Made by a program: the position numbers and the translations under genes
Notes under the pieces: model-generated
Seen by the model: only the letters and a program-made list of their open reading frames with translations
Database searches by the model: none
Told to the model about the DNA's origin: nothing
Source of the DNA: an uncultured Pseudoalteromonas sp.
Lineage (GTDB): Bacteria > Pseudomonadota > Gammaproteobacteria > Enterobacterales > Alteromonadaceae
Direction: 5' to 3'
Length of the DNA: 64,000 nucleotides
Assembly: GCA_947493455.1 (NCBI GenBank)
Contig: CANLRB010000004.1
Span: 124,001 to 188,000, forward strand
Shown: positions 9,751 to 18,024 of the stretch, one piece after another
How the letters are laid out: each line of letters opens with the position of its first letter
Position numbering within the stretch: position 1 is the first letter of the stretch

Positions 9751-9777
9751 AAGTTGGCATGTTAAATTGCGACTTTA
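9751..9777 (-). promoter_or_regulatory. Possible sigma-28 (FliA) promoter of the chemoreceptor gene
   Basis: On the minus strand TAAAGTCG (9770-9777), 11 bp, then GCCAACTT (9751-9758) resembles the FliA consensus TAAAGTTT-N11-GCCGATAA. It has 6 of 8 and about 4 of 8 matches with exact spacing. It lies 24 bp upstream of the chosen start. Chemoreceptor genes are typical FliA targets. Confidence 0.5.
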
Positions 9778-9852
9778 TTAACAAAGTATAGAAGCAAATT
9801 GAGGTTAAGCTAATACAACACTAAAACTTGTCGAAACTAGCATTTAGATCAA

Positions 9853-9880
9853 TTGTATTAATCCTTTAGCGAGGTATACT
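9853..9880 (+). promoter_or_regulatory. rraA-hutG sigma-70 promoter
   Basis: TTGTAT at 9853-9858 and TATACT at 9875-9880 are separated by 16 bp. Predicted transcription would begin near 9887, about 30 nt before the rraA ATG. Confidence 0.6.
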
Positions 9881-9916
9881 GAGCAAGTAACGTGACTATC
9901 AAATTTGGAGCCTTAT

Positions 9917-10414
9917 ATGGAAATCAACACCTCAGATCTGTGTGATCAGTTTGCAGATACCATTGATGTACTCGACCCCCTGTTTATCAACTTTGGCGGT
10001 TGCGGCGCTTTTGGTGGGCAAATTAAAACAGTAAAATGTTTTGAGTCAAATGGTGTGATCCGTGAGCTATTAAGTGAAGATGGCAGTGGTAAAGTACTAC
10101 TTGTCGATGGAGGCGGCTCCACACGTCGCGCATTGATTGATATTGAGCTCGCCGAACTCGCGCTCGATAATCAATGGGAAGGCATCATAGTTTACGGTAG
10201 CGTACGACATGTTAGTGAACTTGAAGAACTAGACCTGGGCATTCAAGCAATCGCGTCAATTCCGGTTGGGGCTGACGATAGTTCCATTGGTGAAAGTCAA
10301 ATTCCAGTTAATTTCGCCGGTGTCTCCTTTTTTGATGGTGACTTCATTTATGCAGACAGCACAGGCATCGTTTTATCACAAGATGAACTTGAATTTGACG
10401 AGACCGAAGAATAA
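9917..10414 (+). CDS. rraA: RNase E inhibitor RraA
   Basis: Trimeric protein that binds RNase E and dampens mRNA decay. The start is the ATG at 9917, which gives [12 protein letters not shown] like the E. coli N-terminus. The upstream TTG at 9905 is part of the TTGGAG ribosome site (GGAG 9907-9910). The 165 residues contain the family signatures [32 protein letters not shown] and [14 protein letters not shown]. The related HMG aldolase fold is shared, but the closeness to E. coli RraA favours the RNase E role. hutG begins 2 bp after its stop, so the two are almost certainly co-transcribed. Confidence 0.93.
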   Translation: MEINTSDLCDQFADTIDVLDPLFINFGGCGAFGGQIKTVKCFESNGVIRELLSEDGSGKVLLVDGGGSTRRALIDIELAELALDNQWEGIIVYGSVRHVSELEELDLGIQAIASIPVGADDSSIGESQIPVNFAGVSFFDGDFIYADSTGIVLSQDELEFDETEE

Positions 10415-10416
10415 CG

Positions 10417-11478
10417 ATGAATGCGCTAAAAGTTTACAATGAGCACAGTATTCAACGTTACTGCAGCCAACGAGATAACGAACGCCGTATTTGGCAAGAT
10501 ATTTCATTTCTGACTCCCGGTAACGACCTAAAACGTGCGTTACAAGATGCCGCAGAGTTTGGTATCAAATATGTAATATTAGGATTGCCTGAAGATATCG
10601 GTCCACGAGCTAATCTCGGCTCAGGAGGTGCCGAACTTGGCTGGCAAGCATTTCTCTCTCGTTTTCTAAACCTACAATCAAATCGTTATATAGCGACGCA
10701 GAAAATTTTACTACTTGGCGAGCTCGATTTTAGTTTTCAATTAAAACAAGCTGAAGGTCTTGATGCCAGCGAGCCTGAATCTTTACTGCAGCTGCGTAAT
10801 TTATGCAGCGAAATTGATGACCTTACCGTACCGGTATTACAAGATATTTTTGCGGCAGGGTTAGAACCCATTATTATCGGTGGTGGGCACAACAATTGTT
10901 ATCCAATTATTACTGCGCTACATAAAGTGAGTGCGCAAACAGTCAATGCAGTGAACTTAGACCCGCATGCCGATTTTAGAGCCATCGAAGGTCGTCATAG
11001 TGGTAATGGCTTTCATTACGCACACAGAGACGGCAGTTTAAACGATTACCATGTACTTGCATTACATCAATACAAAAACAACGAAGCTATTTTTGATGCT
11101 ATGAAGCAAGCTGGTTATAGCTATAACTCATACCAATCTATTTTTACACGAAGAGAGCTCAGCTTCGAACAAGCTTGTACGCAAATAAGACAGCGTATGA
11201 GCAGCTACCACAACCCTTTGGGTATTGAAGTTGATGTCGACTGTATTTCAAATATGCCAGTCAGTGCATACACTAATTGTGGCATTTCTGTCGCGGATGC
11301 CGAGTACTTTGTCCATAATTTGGCCCAATCCCAAAACACTGCTTACTTACACTTATGTGAAGCAGCTCCCGCTACCCATGCAGCCGGTGTCGAGCAAGGT
11401 ATGAATGAAGCAGGTCAAGTACTATCCGCTTTGGTCACAAGCTACCTTTATAGTAGAGAACAAGTGATTCAGAAATAA
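10417..11478 (+). CDS. hutG: Arginase-family formimidoylglutamase (HutG type)
   Basis: Probably hydrolyses N-formimino-L-glutamate to glutamate and formamide, the last step of histidine breakdown. The 353-residue protein is a ureohydrolase. The metal ligands appear intact: H158 in GGGHNN, D182/H184/D186 in LDPHADFR, and D273/D275 in EVDVDCI. The hut assignment rests on hutI and hutC lying 2-4 kb away. Agmatinase or another ureohydrolase specificity cannot be excluded from sequence alone. It begins 2 bp after rraA. hutH and hutU are not in the window. Confidence 0.8.
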   Translation: MNALKVYNEHSIQRYCSQRDNERRIWQDISFLTPGNDLKRALQDAAEFGIKYVILGLPEDIGPRANLGSGGAELGWQAFLSRFLNLQSNRYIATQKILLLGELDFSFQLKQAEGLDASEPESLLQLRNLCSEIDDLTVPVLQDIFAAGLEPIIIGGGHNNCYPIITALHKVSAQTVNAVNLDPHADFRAIEGRHSGNGFHYAHRDGSLNDYHVLALHQYKNNEAIFDAMKQAGYSYNSYQSIFTRRELSFEQACTQIRQRMSSYHNPLGIEVDVDCISNMPVSAYTNCGISVADAEYFVHNLAQSQNTAYLHLCEAAPATHAAGVEQGMNEAGQVLSALVTSYLYSREQVIQK

Positions 11479-11502
11479 TACATCCTTTACCCAGTTGTTG
11501 AT

Positions 11503-11528
11503 TAAAAAAAGAGGCCTATGTGCCTCTT
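11503..11528 (-). terminator. Terminator of the hutI-GGDEF/EAL transcript
   Basis: AAGAGGC (11509-11515) and GCCTCTT (11522-11528) form a 7-bp stem with a 6-nt loop. Read on the minus strand it is followed by a T7 run, so it ends the minus-strand transcript. On the plus strand, after hutG, the run is weak. Confidence 0.75.
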
Positions 11529-11542
11529 AAAGGTCAAAACAC

Positions 11543-13342
11543 CTAATATGGACGTTTGTTATCGTCTAGTTTCTTTTGCCATTGTTTAACCCAACCGATA
11601 ATCCCCTGGGTTGAAATTGGGCGTGTAAATAAATAGCCCTGAGCGGCATCGCACTTCATGGTAGTAATATGTGTATAATGAACCTCTGACTCAACTCCTT
11701 CACAAATTACTTTGACATTCAAACTATTACTCATGTCGATAATGCCACTTAGCAAACTGCGCGAGTTCACATTTTCTGTTAACTCCCGAACAATCGAGCC
11801 GTCCACTTTAACGAAACCAAGCGGCATCCGCGGTAATTGCGATAGCAGCAATGGCGCCGCCCCTAAATCATCTAAACACACACTCACATTTAACGCTTTT
11901 AAACGGCGTAGAATTCCATCACCATGATCATCGAGTTCAGAAAAAACTTGTGCAGGGCATTCAATAATCATCTCACTGCTGATCAAATCGTGTTCTTTTT
12001 TTTGCGCCTCAATAAATTCGATAAACTCATCTTGTAATAATTCAGGCCCAAATAAATTTACACTTACGGGAATATGAATCCCTTCCAACTTCAACGCTAA
12101 GCCAAGTTCTGCAGCTTTAACAACCACCCAACGAGCAATCTGCATTGTCAAACCTGCTAATCGAATTTCAGTAATAAAATCACTGGCTTCAAGTGTTCCT
12201 CGACTAGGGTGATGCCAACGCAATAAAAGTTCAAGAAATTCAATTGAATTATCTTTCATATTGACCACAGGTTGAAAATAAAGCTGTAACTCATCTTCAA
12301 TGTTAATTTGCTTTAAGTCGTGTAATAAATCGAGCTGTTGCTGATGTTTTTCGGCTAATTCAGGCGTAAATTCAACACACCAAAATTGCTTCGAGGTTTG
12401 CTCTATCGCCAAGTAACAATTGGCGATAACTTCCTCTACACCGGCTCGTTTATCATCTTTCGCATAAGCCGCACTTAAGATTACCTCGGCATTCGCATTC
12501 GATATCGACACGGGGTTCTCAATTAATTCATGAATTTGATAAATCAATTTTTGATGCAAGTGTTGTTCAATATCGGTATCTACGGCAAAAACATAATCTA
12601 CGCCGGACAGGTGCGTTAAGTAAGCTGTCTCACCACCTTTTTTCATCGGCATTACATATTGACTGGCTAATAGCCGGTTGATTTTGCTACTCACTTGCGC
12701 CAGCACTAAATCGCCAAACTCATGGCCTAAATTATGATTAACTGCTGCAATACCATCTAGCTTAATCAACACCACCACTTTGCTCGGCGATACCGCCAGC
12801 CATTCTTTATAAGTGTTAATAAATGTCGAGCGATCAGGTAACAAATTTTGTTCGTCAATAGTAAGCGGCTTATTTTGAGTCAAAGAACGCAACTTACTTT
12901 GCGTGTACCAGTGACTGCCAATAACGACAAATAACTGCTTTGCTACAATAACAAACACTGACCACGCAGGTGAGAGGTGCGTTAGATAAACAATTGTCGT
13001 GACAACTAAAAATAATAATAACCAGCTGCCCGAAATCATGAGTGCTCGCTTAACACCTTTGATTTTGGTTACAAACAGTGTTTCTGCAAGTAAAAATATC
13101 GTGACAAAAGCAAGTACCCATAGCTGGGCTGTTGCTAAGAAAGCCAAGCAACTTACCCCAATCACTAAATCAATGATACGACGAACACTATTTTGAGTTA
13201 TTAAAATAGTGCATAACCAGCTACTTAATAACATACCAGCGATAAGTCCGCCGTAGAGTATTGGCATCGTGCTATCCGACGCTGCAAAACTAATGCTTGG
13301 CGTCACCAGCAACAGCACAACAAACAGCTTTAACATAGTCAT
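11543..13342 (-). CDS. Membrane protein with degenerate GGDEF and intact EAL domain
   Basis: Probable c-di-GMP phosphodiesterase anchored in the inner membrane. The 599 residues start with a hydrophobic leader and several membrane helices (about residues 1-150). A GGDEF-like domain follows whose signature has decayed (SGVDY in place of GGDEF), then an EAL domain. In the EAL domain the catalytic set looks complete: ELLLRW, VSVNL, IIEC, LDDLG, KVDGS, CEGVES and AAQGY. So hydrolysis of c-di-GMP is likely and synthesis unlikely. The ATG has AGGAAGA about 8 nt upstream. It starts 20 bp after hutI, which suggests a shared transcript with histidine degradation. Confidence 0.85.
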   Translation of the reverse strand: MTMLKLFVVLLLVTPSISFAASDSTMPILYGGLIAGMLLSSWLCTILITQNSVRRIIDLVIGVSCLAFLATAQLWVLAFVTIFLLAETLFVTKIKGVKRALMISGSWLLLFLVVTTIVYLTHLSPAWSVFVIVAKQLFVVIGSHWYTQSKLRSLTQNKPLTIDEQNLLPDRSTFINTYKEWLAVSPSKVVVLIKLDGIAAVNHNLGHEFGDLVLAQVSSKINRLLASQYVMPMKKGGETAYLTHLSGVDYVFAVDTDIEQHLHQKLIYQIHELIENPVSISNANAEVILSAAYAKDDKRAGVEEVIANCYLAIEQTSKQFWCVEFTPELAEKHQQQLDLLHDLKQINIEDELQLYFQPVVNMKDNSIEFLELLLRWHHPSRGTLEASDFITEIRLAGLTMQIARWVVVKAAELGLALKLEGIHIPVSVNLFGPELLQDEFIEFIEAQKKEHDLISSEMIIECPAQVFSELDDHGDGILRRLKALNVSVCLDDLGAAPLLLSQLPRMPLGFVKVDGSIVRELTENVNSRSLLSGIIDMSNSLNVKVICEGVESEVHYTHITTMKCDAAQGYLFTRPISTQGIIGWVKQWQKKLDDNKRPY

Positions 13343-13362
13343 TAAATCTTCCTACATACTCG

Positions 13363-14583
13363 TTATTTCACAACTTCACCGTTAATCCATAAGGCTAACA
13401 AAGGATTAACACCATACTGATAAGCGAGCTCCGCTGGCGTTTCAATATCCCATAATGCCAAGTCCGCTTTAAGCCCTGCACGGATTATTCCGCGGTCGTT
13501 AAAACCAAGTGCAGCGGCAGCGTGACAAGTCACCCCTTGTAGTGCTTGTTCAGGTGTTAATTTAAATAAAGTACAGGCCATGTTTAACATCAATTTTAAC
13601 GAGCAAATAGGCGATGTACCTGGGTTAAAATCTGATGCAATAGCCATTGGCACGTTATGTTTTAGCAATAAATCTATCGGTGGCAGCTGTGTTTCTCTCA
13701 ATACATAAAATGCGCCGGGTAATAGTACGGCAACCGTACCGGCTTGTGCCATCGCTTGCACACCTTGTTCATCAAGATATTCAATATGATCCGCCGATAG
13801 TCCGTTAAATTCCGAAACCAGTTCAGCACCACGCAAATTCGATAATTGTTCCGCATGCAATTTAACCGGCAAGCCAAGAGTACGTGCTTTTTCAAATACC
13901 TTTCGTGTTTGCGCATTCGAAAAACCAACTCCTTCGCAAAAAGCGTCCACCGCATCGGCGAGGCCTAGCTTTGCTACTCTTGGCATCATTTCATCACACA
14001 CTAAATCAATGTAGGCGTCACTATCGTCTTTGTACTCAGGCGGCAACGCATGTGCGCCTAAAAATGTTTTTTGAATATTGATCGGGTGATGTTGGTCAAG
14101 TAAATCGGCCACTTCAAGCATTTTTATCTCGCTATCAATATCCAGACCATAGCCAGATTTAATTTCAATGCTGGTCACACCTTCATTCAGAAAGGTTTGC
14201 AATCGTTTATTCGCGCTGACAAACAACTCTTCTCTATCCGCTGCACGTGTCGCTTTCACCGTCGAAACTATGCCACCGCCTTGCGCCGCAATTTCTTGAT
14301 ATGATACGCCGTTTAAGCGCGCTTCAAATTCTTTTGCTCGACTTCCTGCAAAGACTAAATGTGTATGACAATCAATTAACCCCGGCGTGATCCACTTTCC
14401 TTTACCTGACACTGTGGGTGTCGTTAAATGATCAAACTCAGGTAACTCAGCCATCGGCCCACACCATACAATTTCATCACCTTTAATCGCCAGTGCTGCG
14501 TTTTCAATAATACCGTAGGCCGACTTTATATTTGGATCCATCGTCGCGATATTGACATCTAAAATTACGTGATCGAATTGCAT
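13363..14583 (-). CDS. hutI: Imidazolonepropionase
   Basis: Third enzyme of histidine degradation: hydrolyses 4-imidazolone-5-propionate to N-formiminoglutamate. The 406-residue amidohydrolase has the metal motif DCHTH (H73, H75), a central KLHAEQ histidine, ADHIEY, and the ASDFNPG aspartate. Length is typical of HutI. It is transcribed divergently from hutC with a HutC-type palindrome 47-60 bp upstream of its start. The EAL-domain gene follows after 20 bp. Confidence 0.96.
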   Translation of the reverse strand: MQFDHVILDVNIATMDPNIKSAYGIIENAALAIKGDEIVWCGPMAELPEFDHLTTPTVSGKGKWITPGLIDCHTHLVFAGSRAKEFEARLNGVSYQEIAAQGGGIVSTVKATRAADREELFVSANKRLQTFLNEGVTSIEIKSGYGLDIDSEIKMLEVADLLDQHHPINIQKTFLGAHALPPEYKDDSDAYIDLVCDEMMPRVAKLGLADAVDAFCEGVGFSNAQTRKVFEKARTLGLPVKLHAEQLSNLRGAELVSEFNGLSADHIEYLDEQGVQAMAQAGTVAVLLPGAFYVLRETQLPPIDLLLKHNVPMAIASDFNPGTSPICSLKLMLNMACTLFKLTPEQALQGVTCHAAAALGFNDRGIIRAGLKADLALWDIETPAELAYQYGVNPLLALWINGEVVK

Positions 14584-14629
14584 GTTACTTTCTTCTCATT
14601 TAAAAACTCGGTTCAGTTTACCAAGTGTA

Positions 14630-14643
14630 CTTGTATATACAAG
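14630..14643. promoter_or_regulatory. HutC operator in the hutI-hutC intergenic region
   Basis: CTTGTATATACAAG is a perfect 14-bp palindrome between the divergent hutI and hutC starts (113 bp apart). It matches the TTGTATATACAA-type sites bound by GntR/HutC repressors. It should control hutI and probably hutC itself. Confidence 0.85.
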
Positions 14644-14696
14644 GTAGATGTGTCATCTTTTAATCATTCGTTATTTCACTATAGCGCGACTTAACC

Positions 14697-15404
14697 ATGT
14701 CTCAACCTAAATTTGCACAAATTAAGCAATATATTATTAACAATATAAAAACGGGCACCTGGGAGCAGCACAGTCGTGTACCATCAGAAAACGAACTGGC
14801 CGAACAATTTAGCGTAAGTAGAATGACAGCAAGACGCGCCCTCACTGAGCTAACCGACACCGGAATCCTCACTCGAAGTCAAGGTTTAGGTACGTTTGTC
14901 GCGAGCTTTAAGTCACAGTCTTCACTTCTTGAAATACGCAATATTGCTGATGAAATAAAAGAACGCGGCAGTGCATATAGTTGTAACGTAGAAACCCTTG
15001 AATCAATGGCAGCAATAGCTCCCATCGCTATTGCTCTGGGTGTCGAAGAAAATAGCTTAGTATATCGTAGTGTCATTGTGCATTTTGAAAATGGCGGGCC
15101 AATTCAAGTTGAAGAACGTTTTGTAAACCCCAAATTTGCACAGCATTATTTACAGCAAAACTTCACACAAATTACGCCACACGAGTATTTGTCTCAAGTC
15201 GCACCGCTGACTGAAGCTCGTCATACAGTCGAAGCTATTTCGCCATCGGCACAGGTATGCCAATGGCTTGACTTGTATAACGAAGAACCTTGCCTACAAG
15301 TTATCCGTCGAACATGGTCATCTCACGGCGTAGTGAGTTTCACACGTTTAATATCACCAGGGAAAAAATATCGACTAGGTGGCCATTTAACGTTTAAACG
15401 TTAA
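14697..15404 (+). CDS. hutC: Histidine utilisation repressor HutC (GntR family)
   Basis: GntR-family repressor with an N-terminal winged helix (about 1-70: SRVPSENELAEQFSVSRMTARRAL, then GTF wing) and a C-terminal UTRA effector domain (about 90-230). Urocanate is the known inducer of HutC proteins. At 235 residues it is of usual length. Divergence from hutI and the intervening palindrome identify it as HutC instead of another UTRA regulator. It ends 7 bp from the convergent SDR gene. Confidence 0.92.
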   Translation: MSQPKFAQIKQYIINNIKTGTWEQHSRVPSENELAEQFSVSRMTARRALTELTDTGILTRSQGLGTFVASFKSQSSLLEIRNIADEIKERGSAYSCNVETLESMAAIAPIAIALGVEENSLVYRSVIVHFENGGPIQVEERFVNPKFAQHYLQQNFTQITPHEYLSQVAPLTEARHTVEAISPSAQVCQWLDLYNEEPCLQVIRRTWSSHGVVSFTRLISPGKKYRLGGHLTFKR

Positions 15405-15411
15405 CGGGAAT

Positions 15412-16191
15412 TTATATTTCGCGTAAAAGTTCACCATATTGATAAGTAAAAGGTAATTGCGTCAACTTTGCGCCGCTTACTACTTTTTTAATTGCCGCCT
15501 TACCATTAAATACCGGATTTGGCAGTGATAACTTGTCGGCTGCAGCACCGTAAAAAGCGCTTTTTGAAGGATGCTCTGGCGCAACACAATTATAAATCGC
15601 ATCACAGCGCGACCAATTATCGAATAAACAGTGAATAGCTTGCACGCAGTCAGCTTGATGAACCATATTTACGGTATCATCGCCGCACGAAGTTAATTCT
15701 TTACCCGCCAAAAAACGTCCTGGATGTCTGTTCGGACCAAAGAGCCCAGCAAACCGCAGTACTTTACCACCTTGATTAAGCACTGTCGTTTCAGCGCGAG
15801 CCATACGTTGCTGTCGCTCCGTAACCAATTGATACTGGCTATTTTCGTCAAATTGTTTGCTTTCATTTGGGTAAATTGCGGTTGACGAAGCCATTAAAAA
15901 ACCGCGACAGTTTAGCTTAGCACTTAACATGAGTGCCGCATCTAAATAGTGAAAATAACTTTGTTGTGCGAGCGCTGTTCGCCCAGCAGGAATACAAAAA
16001 AACCAAAAGGCATTACCTAATTCAATTGAGTGGCTAAGTTGACCGGACTCAAGCGAGAACTGAGTTGTAATATCGCTATTTAATTTTTTAATGTCTCGCG
16101 TTGTGGTGGCCACTTGCCAGCCATGCTGGCGCAAATGTTTCGCTACAGCAAGGCCAAGCCAACCAGCGCCAATAATCACCGCTTTATTCAT
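15412..16191 (-). CDS. NAD(P)-binding SDR / epimerase-like protein (YeeZ type)
   Basis: Atypical extended short-chain dehydrogenase of 259 residues. The N-terminal Rossmann motif is IIGAGWLGLAVAKHL (residues 6-20). ASSTAIYP and LRFAGLFGPNRHPG recall the E. coli YeeZ subfamily, whose reaction is unknown. The canonical YxxxK catalytic pair is not obvious. It begins 3 bp after the galE stop, so it is probably co-transcribed with galE; a role in sugar-nucleotide chemistry is only inferred from that. Confidence 0.75.
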   Translation of the reverse strand: MNKAVIIGAGWLGLAVAKHLRQHGWQVATTTRDIKKLNSDITTQFSLESGQLSHSIELGNAFWFFCIPAGRTALAQQSYFHYLDAALMLSAKLNCRGFLMASSTAIYPNESKQFDENSQYQLVTERQQRMARAETTVLNQGGKVLRFAGLFGPNRHPGRFLAGKELTSCGDDTVNMVHQADCVQAIHCLFDNWSRCDAIYNCVAPEHPSKSAFYGAAADKLSLPNPVFNGKAAIKKVVSGAKLTQLPFTYQYGELLREI

Positions 16192-16194
16192 GTG

Positions 16195-17211
16195 TTAGTC
16201 TTCATAACCATTGGGGTTTTCATGTTGCCAACGCCACGCATCTTTTAGCATGTCATCTAGACCGAATTCAGCTTGCCAACCTAACTCCTGTTTTGCTAGC
16301 GACACATCGGCATAGCACGCAGCTATATCACCCGGGCGACGCGGTAAAACTTTATATGTCACAGTTTGACCTGTGACAGACTCAAAGGCGTTGACCATCT
16401 CAAGTACGGAATATCCTGTTCCGGTGCCTAGGTTATAAATATGAATGCCTGTGTATTGTGATACTTTCTCAATTGCTTTTAAATGCCCAACAGCTAAATC
16501 AACAACATGGATGTAGTCACGAACCCCGGTGCCATCGGGAGTTTCGTAATCATCACCAAATACCCCTAAACACTCGAGTTTACCTACGGCCACTTGCGAA
16601 ATATAAGGCAATAAATTATTTGGCACACCATTGGGATCTTCGCCAATTAAGCCTGACTGATGCGCTCCTACAGGATTAAAATAACGCAATATCGCAATCG
16701 CCCACCGCGGATCAGATTTAGCAAGATCCCGTAACTGTAACTCAATCATGTATTTTGATGTACCATATGGATTGGTTGTGCCGCCCACAGTCGATGATTC
16801 AGTTAACGGCAACGTTTCAGGGTCGCCATAAACCGTCGCAGATGAACTAAAGACCAAATTAAACACGCCGGCATCACTCATCGCATGCAGTAAAGTTAAC
16901 GTTCCTTGCACATTAGTTTGATAATACATTAGTGGGTTGGCAACAGATTCACCTACAGCTTTTAAACCGGCAAAATGCACTACGCAGCTAATCTGATGTT
17001 GAGCAAAAACAGCATCTAAAAAGGGCTTATCGAGAATATCCCCCTGATAAAAAGTCACTTTTTTATCAGCTAAATATTCCACGCGACTCAATGAATGAAG
17101 CGATGAGTTACTCAGATTATCGATCACAACGACATCGTCATCTTGGTTTAATAACTCCAGCACAGTATGTGAGCCAATGTAGCCTGCACCACCGGTAACT
17201 AATATCGACAT
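16195..17211 (-). CDS. galE: UDP-glucose 4-epimerase
   Basis: Interconverts UDP-glucose and UDP-galactose using tightly bound NAD. The 338-residue protein has the cofactor motif [10 protein letters not shown] at residues 6-15, the serine-rich SSSATVYGD (S122-S124), and the catalytic Y149-x3-K153 within YGTSK. The C-terminal substrate segment [12 protein letters not shown] is present. It lies 66 bp downstream of thiF on the same strand. A small hairpin in the gap lacks a T run, so readthrough from the thi operon is possible. Confidence 0.96.
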   Translation of the reverse strand: MSILVTGGAGYIGSHTVLELLNQDDDVVVIDNLSNSSLHSLSRVEYLADKKVTFYQGDILDKPFLDAVFAQHQISCVVHFAGLKAVGESVANPLMYYQTNVQGTLTLLHAMSDAGVFNLVFSSSATVYGDPETLPLTESSTVGGTTNPYGTSKYMIELQLRDLAKSDPRWAIAILRYFNPVGAHQSGLIGEDPNGVPNNLLPYISQVAVGKLECLGVFGDDYETPDGTGVRDYIHVVDLAVGHLKAIEKVSQYTGIHIYNLGTGTGYSVLEMVNAFESVTGQTVTYKVLPRRPGDIAACYADVSLAKQELGWQAEFGLDDMLKDAWRWQHENPNGYED

Positions 17212-17277
17212 TGCAATTTCCTTTTGGTTTTTTATCTCTTTAGTTTAACCCAATTCTCACAATGAGAAACGATTTTT

Positions 17278-18024
17278 CTACTGCTCCTGACAAACATCAC
17301 AGCGACTATTTTTTGTTAAATTAAACTGTTGCTGTGCCATCGTTTCACCATTGAATTGAATAAATGTCGCATCTAACGACTTACCTAACAAGCCATTTAT
17401 CGCCGCATTTGCTTGCATTGAACCTATCACACCAAGTATTGGGCTCATGACACCAAGTGTACTGCAATTTTGTACTGAGTCTTGCTTAACTTTTGGAAAC
17501 AAACATGCGTAACAGGGGCTTAAAGCAGAATCATTAGGAAAGATGGCCAATTGCCCTTGTTGCTGCATTGCTGCTCCCGATATCAACGGAATGCGATGCT
17601 TTTTGGCGAGTGTGTTAACTAAATAGCGGGTGTCAAAATTATCACTGCAATCAAGCACAAGGTCGACCTGACAAAATAAATCATCCGCATTGTCACTTGT
17701 CAGCAGTTGTTCAACGACATGCACCTCTATTTGGTTATTGAGTGCCTGCAATGTTTTTGCAGCGGCTCTCACTTTACTTTGACCTAAATGGTTCACTTTA
17801 TACAGTATTTGACGTTGTAAATTCGATAACTCAACCTTATCTTGATCAATTAAGATCAGTTTACCAACTCCTGCTGCTGCCAAATACAGTGACACAGGCG
17901 AACCTAGCCCGCCAACACCGACGATTAGCACTCGGCTATTCTTCAGTTTTAATTGACCAGTTTCGCCGATATCTTGCAGCATCATTTGCCGCGAGTAACG
18001 AATTTTTTCTTTATCACTTAACAC
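17278..18024 (-). CDS. thiF: Sulfur carrier protein adenylyltransferase ThiF
   Basis: Adenylates the C-terminal glycine of ThiS so that sulfur can be loaded. The 248-residue protein belongs to the ThiF/MoeB E1-like family: GVGGLGSP at residues 36-43, the arginine finger region LSNLQRQILY at 67-75, and zinc-ligand pairs CYAC and CDVC. MoeB is the alternative, but operon context with thiS decides for ThiF. The start codon is GTG at 18024, overlapping the thiDE stop by 7 bp. Confidence 0.94.
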   Translation of the reverse strand: MLSDKEKIRYSRQMMLQDIGETGQLKLKNSRVLIVGVGGLGSPVSLYLAAAGVGKLILIDQDKVELSNLQRQILYKVNHLGQSKVRAAAKTLQALNNQIEVHVVEQLLTSDNADDLFCQVDLVLDCSDNFDTRYLVNTLAKKHRIPLISGAAMQQQGQLAIFPNDSALSPCYACLFPKVKQDSVQNCSTLGVMSPILGVIGSMQANAAINGLLGKSLDATFIQFNGETMAQQQFNLTKNSRCDVCQEQ

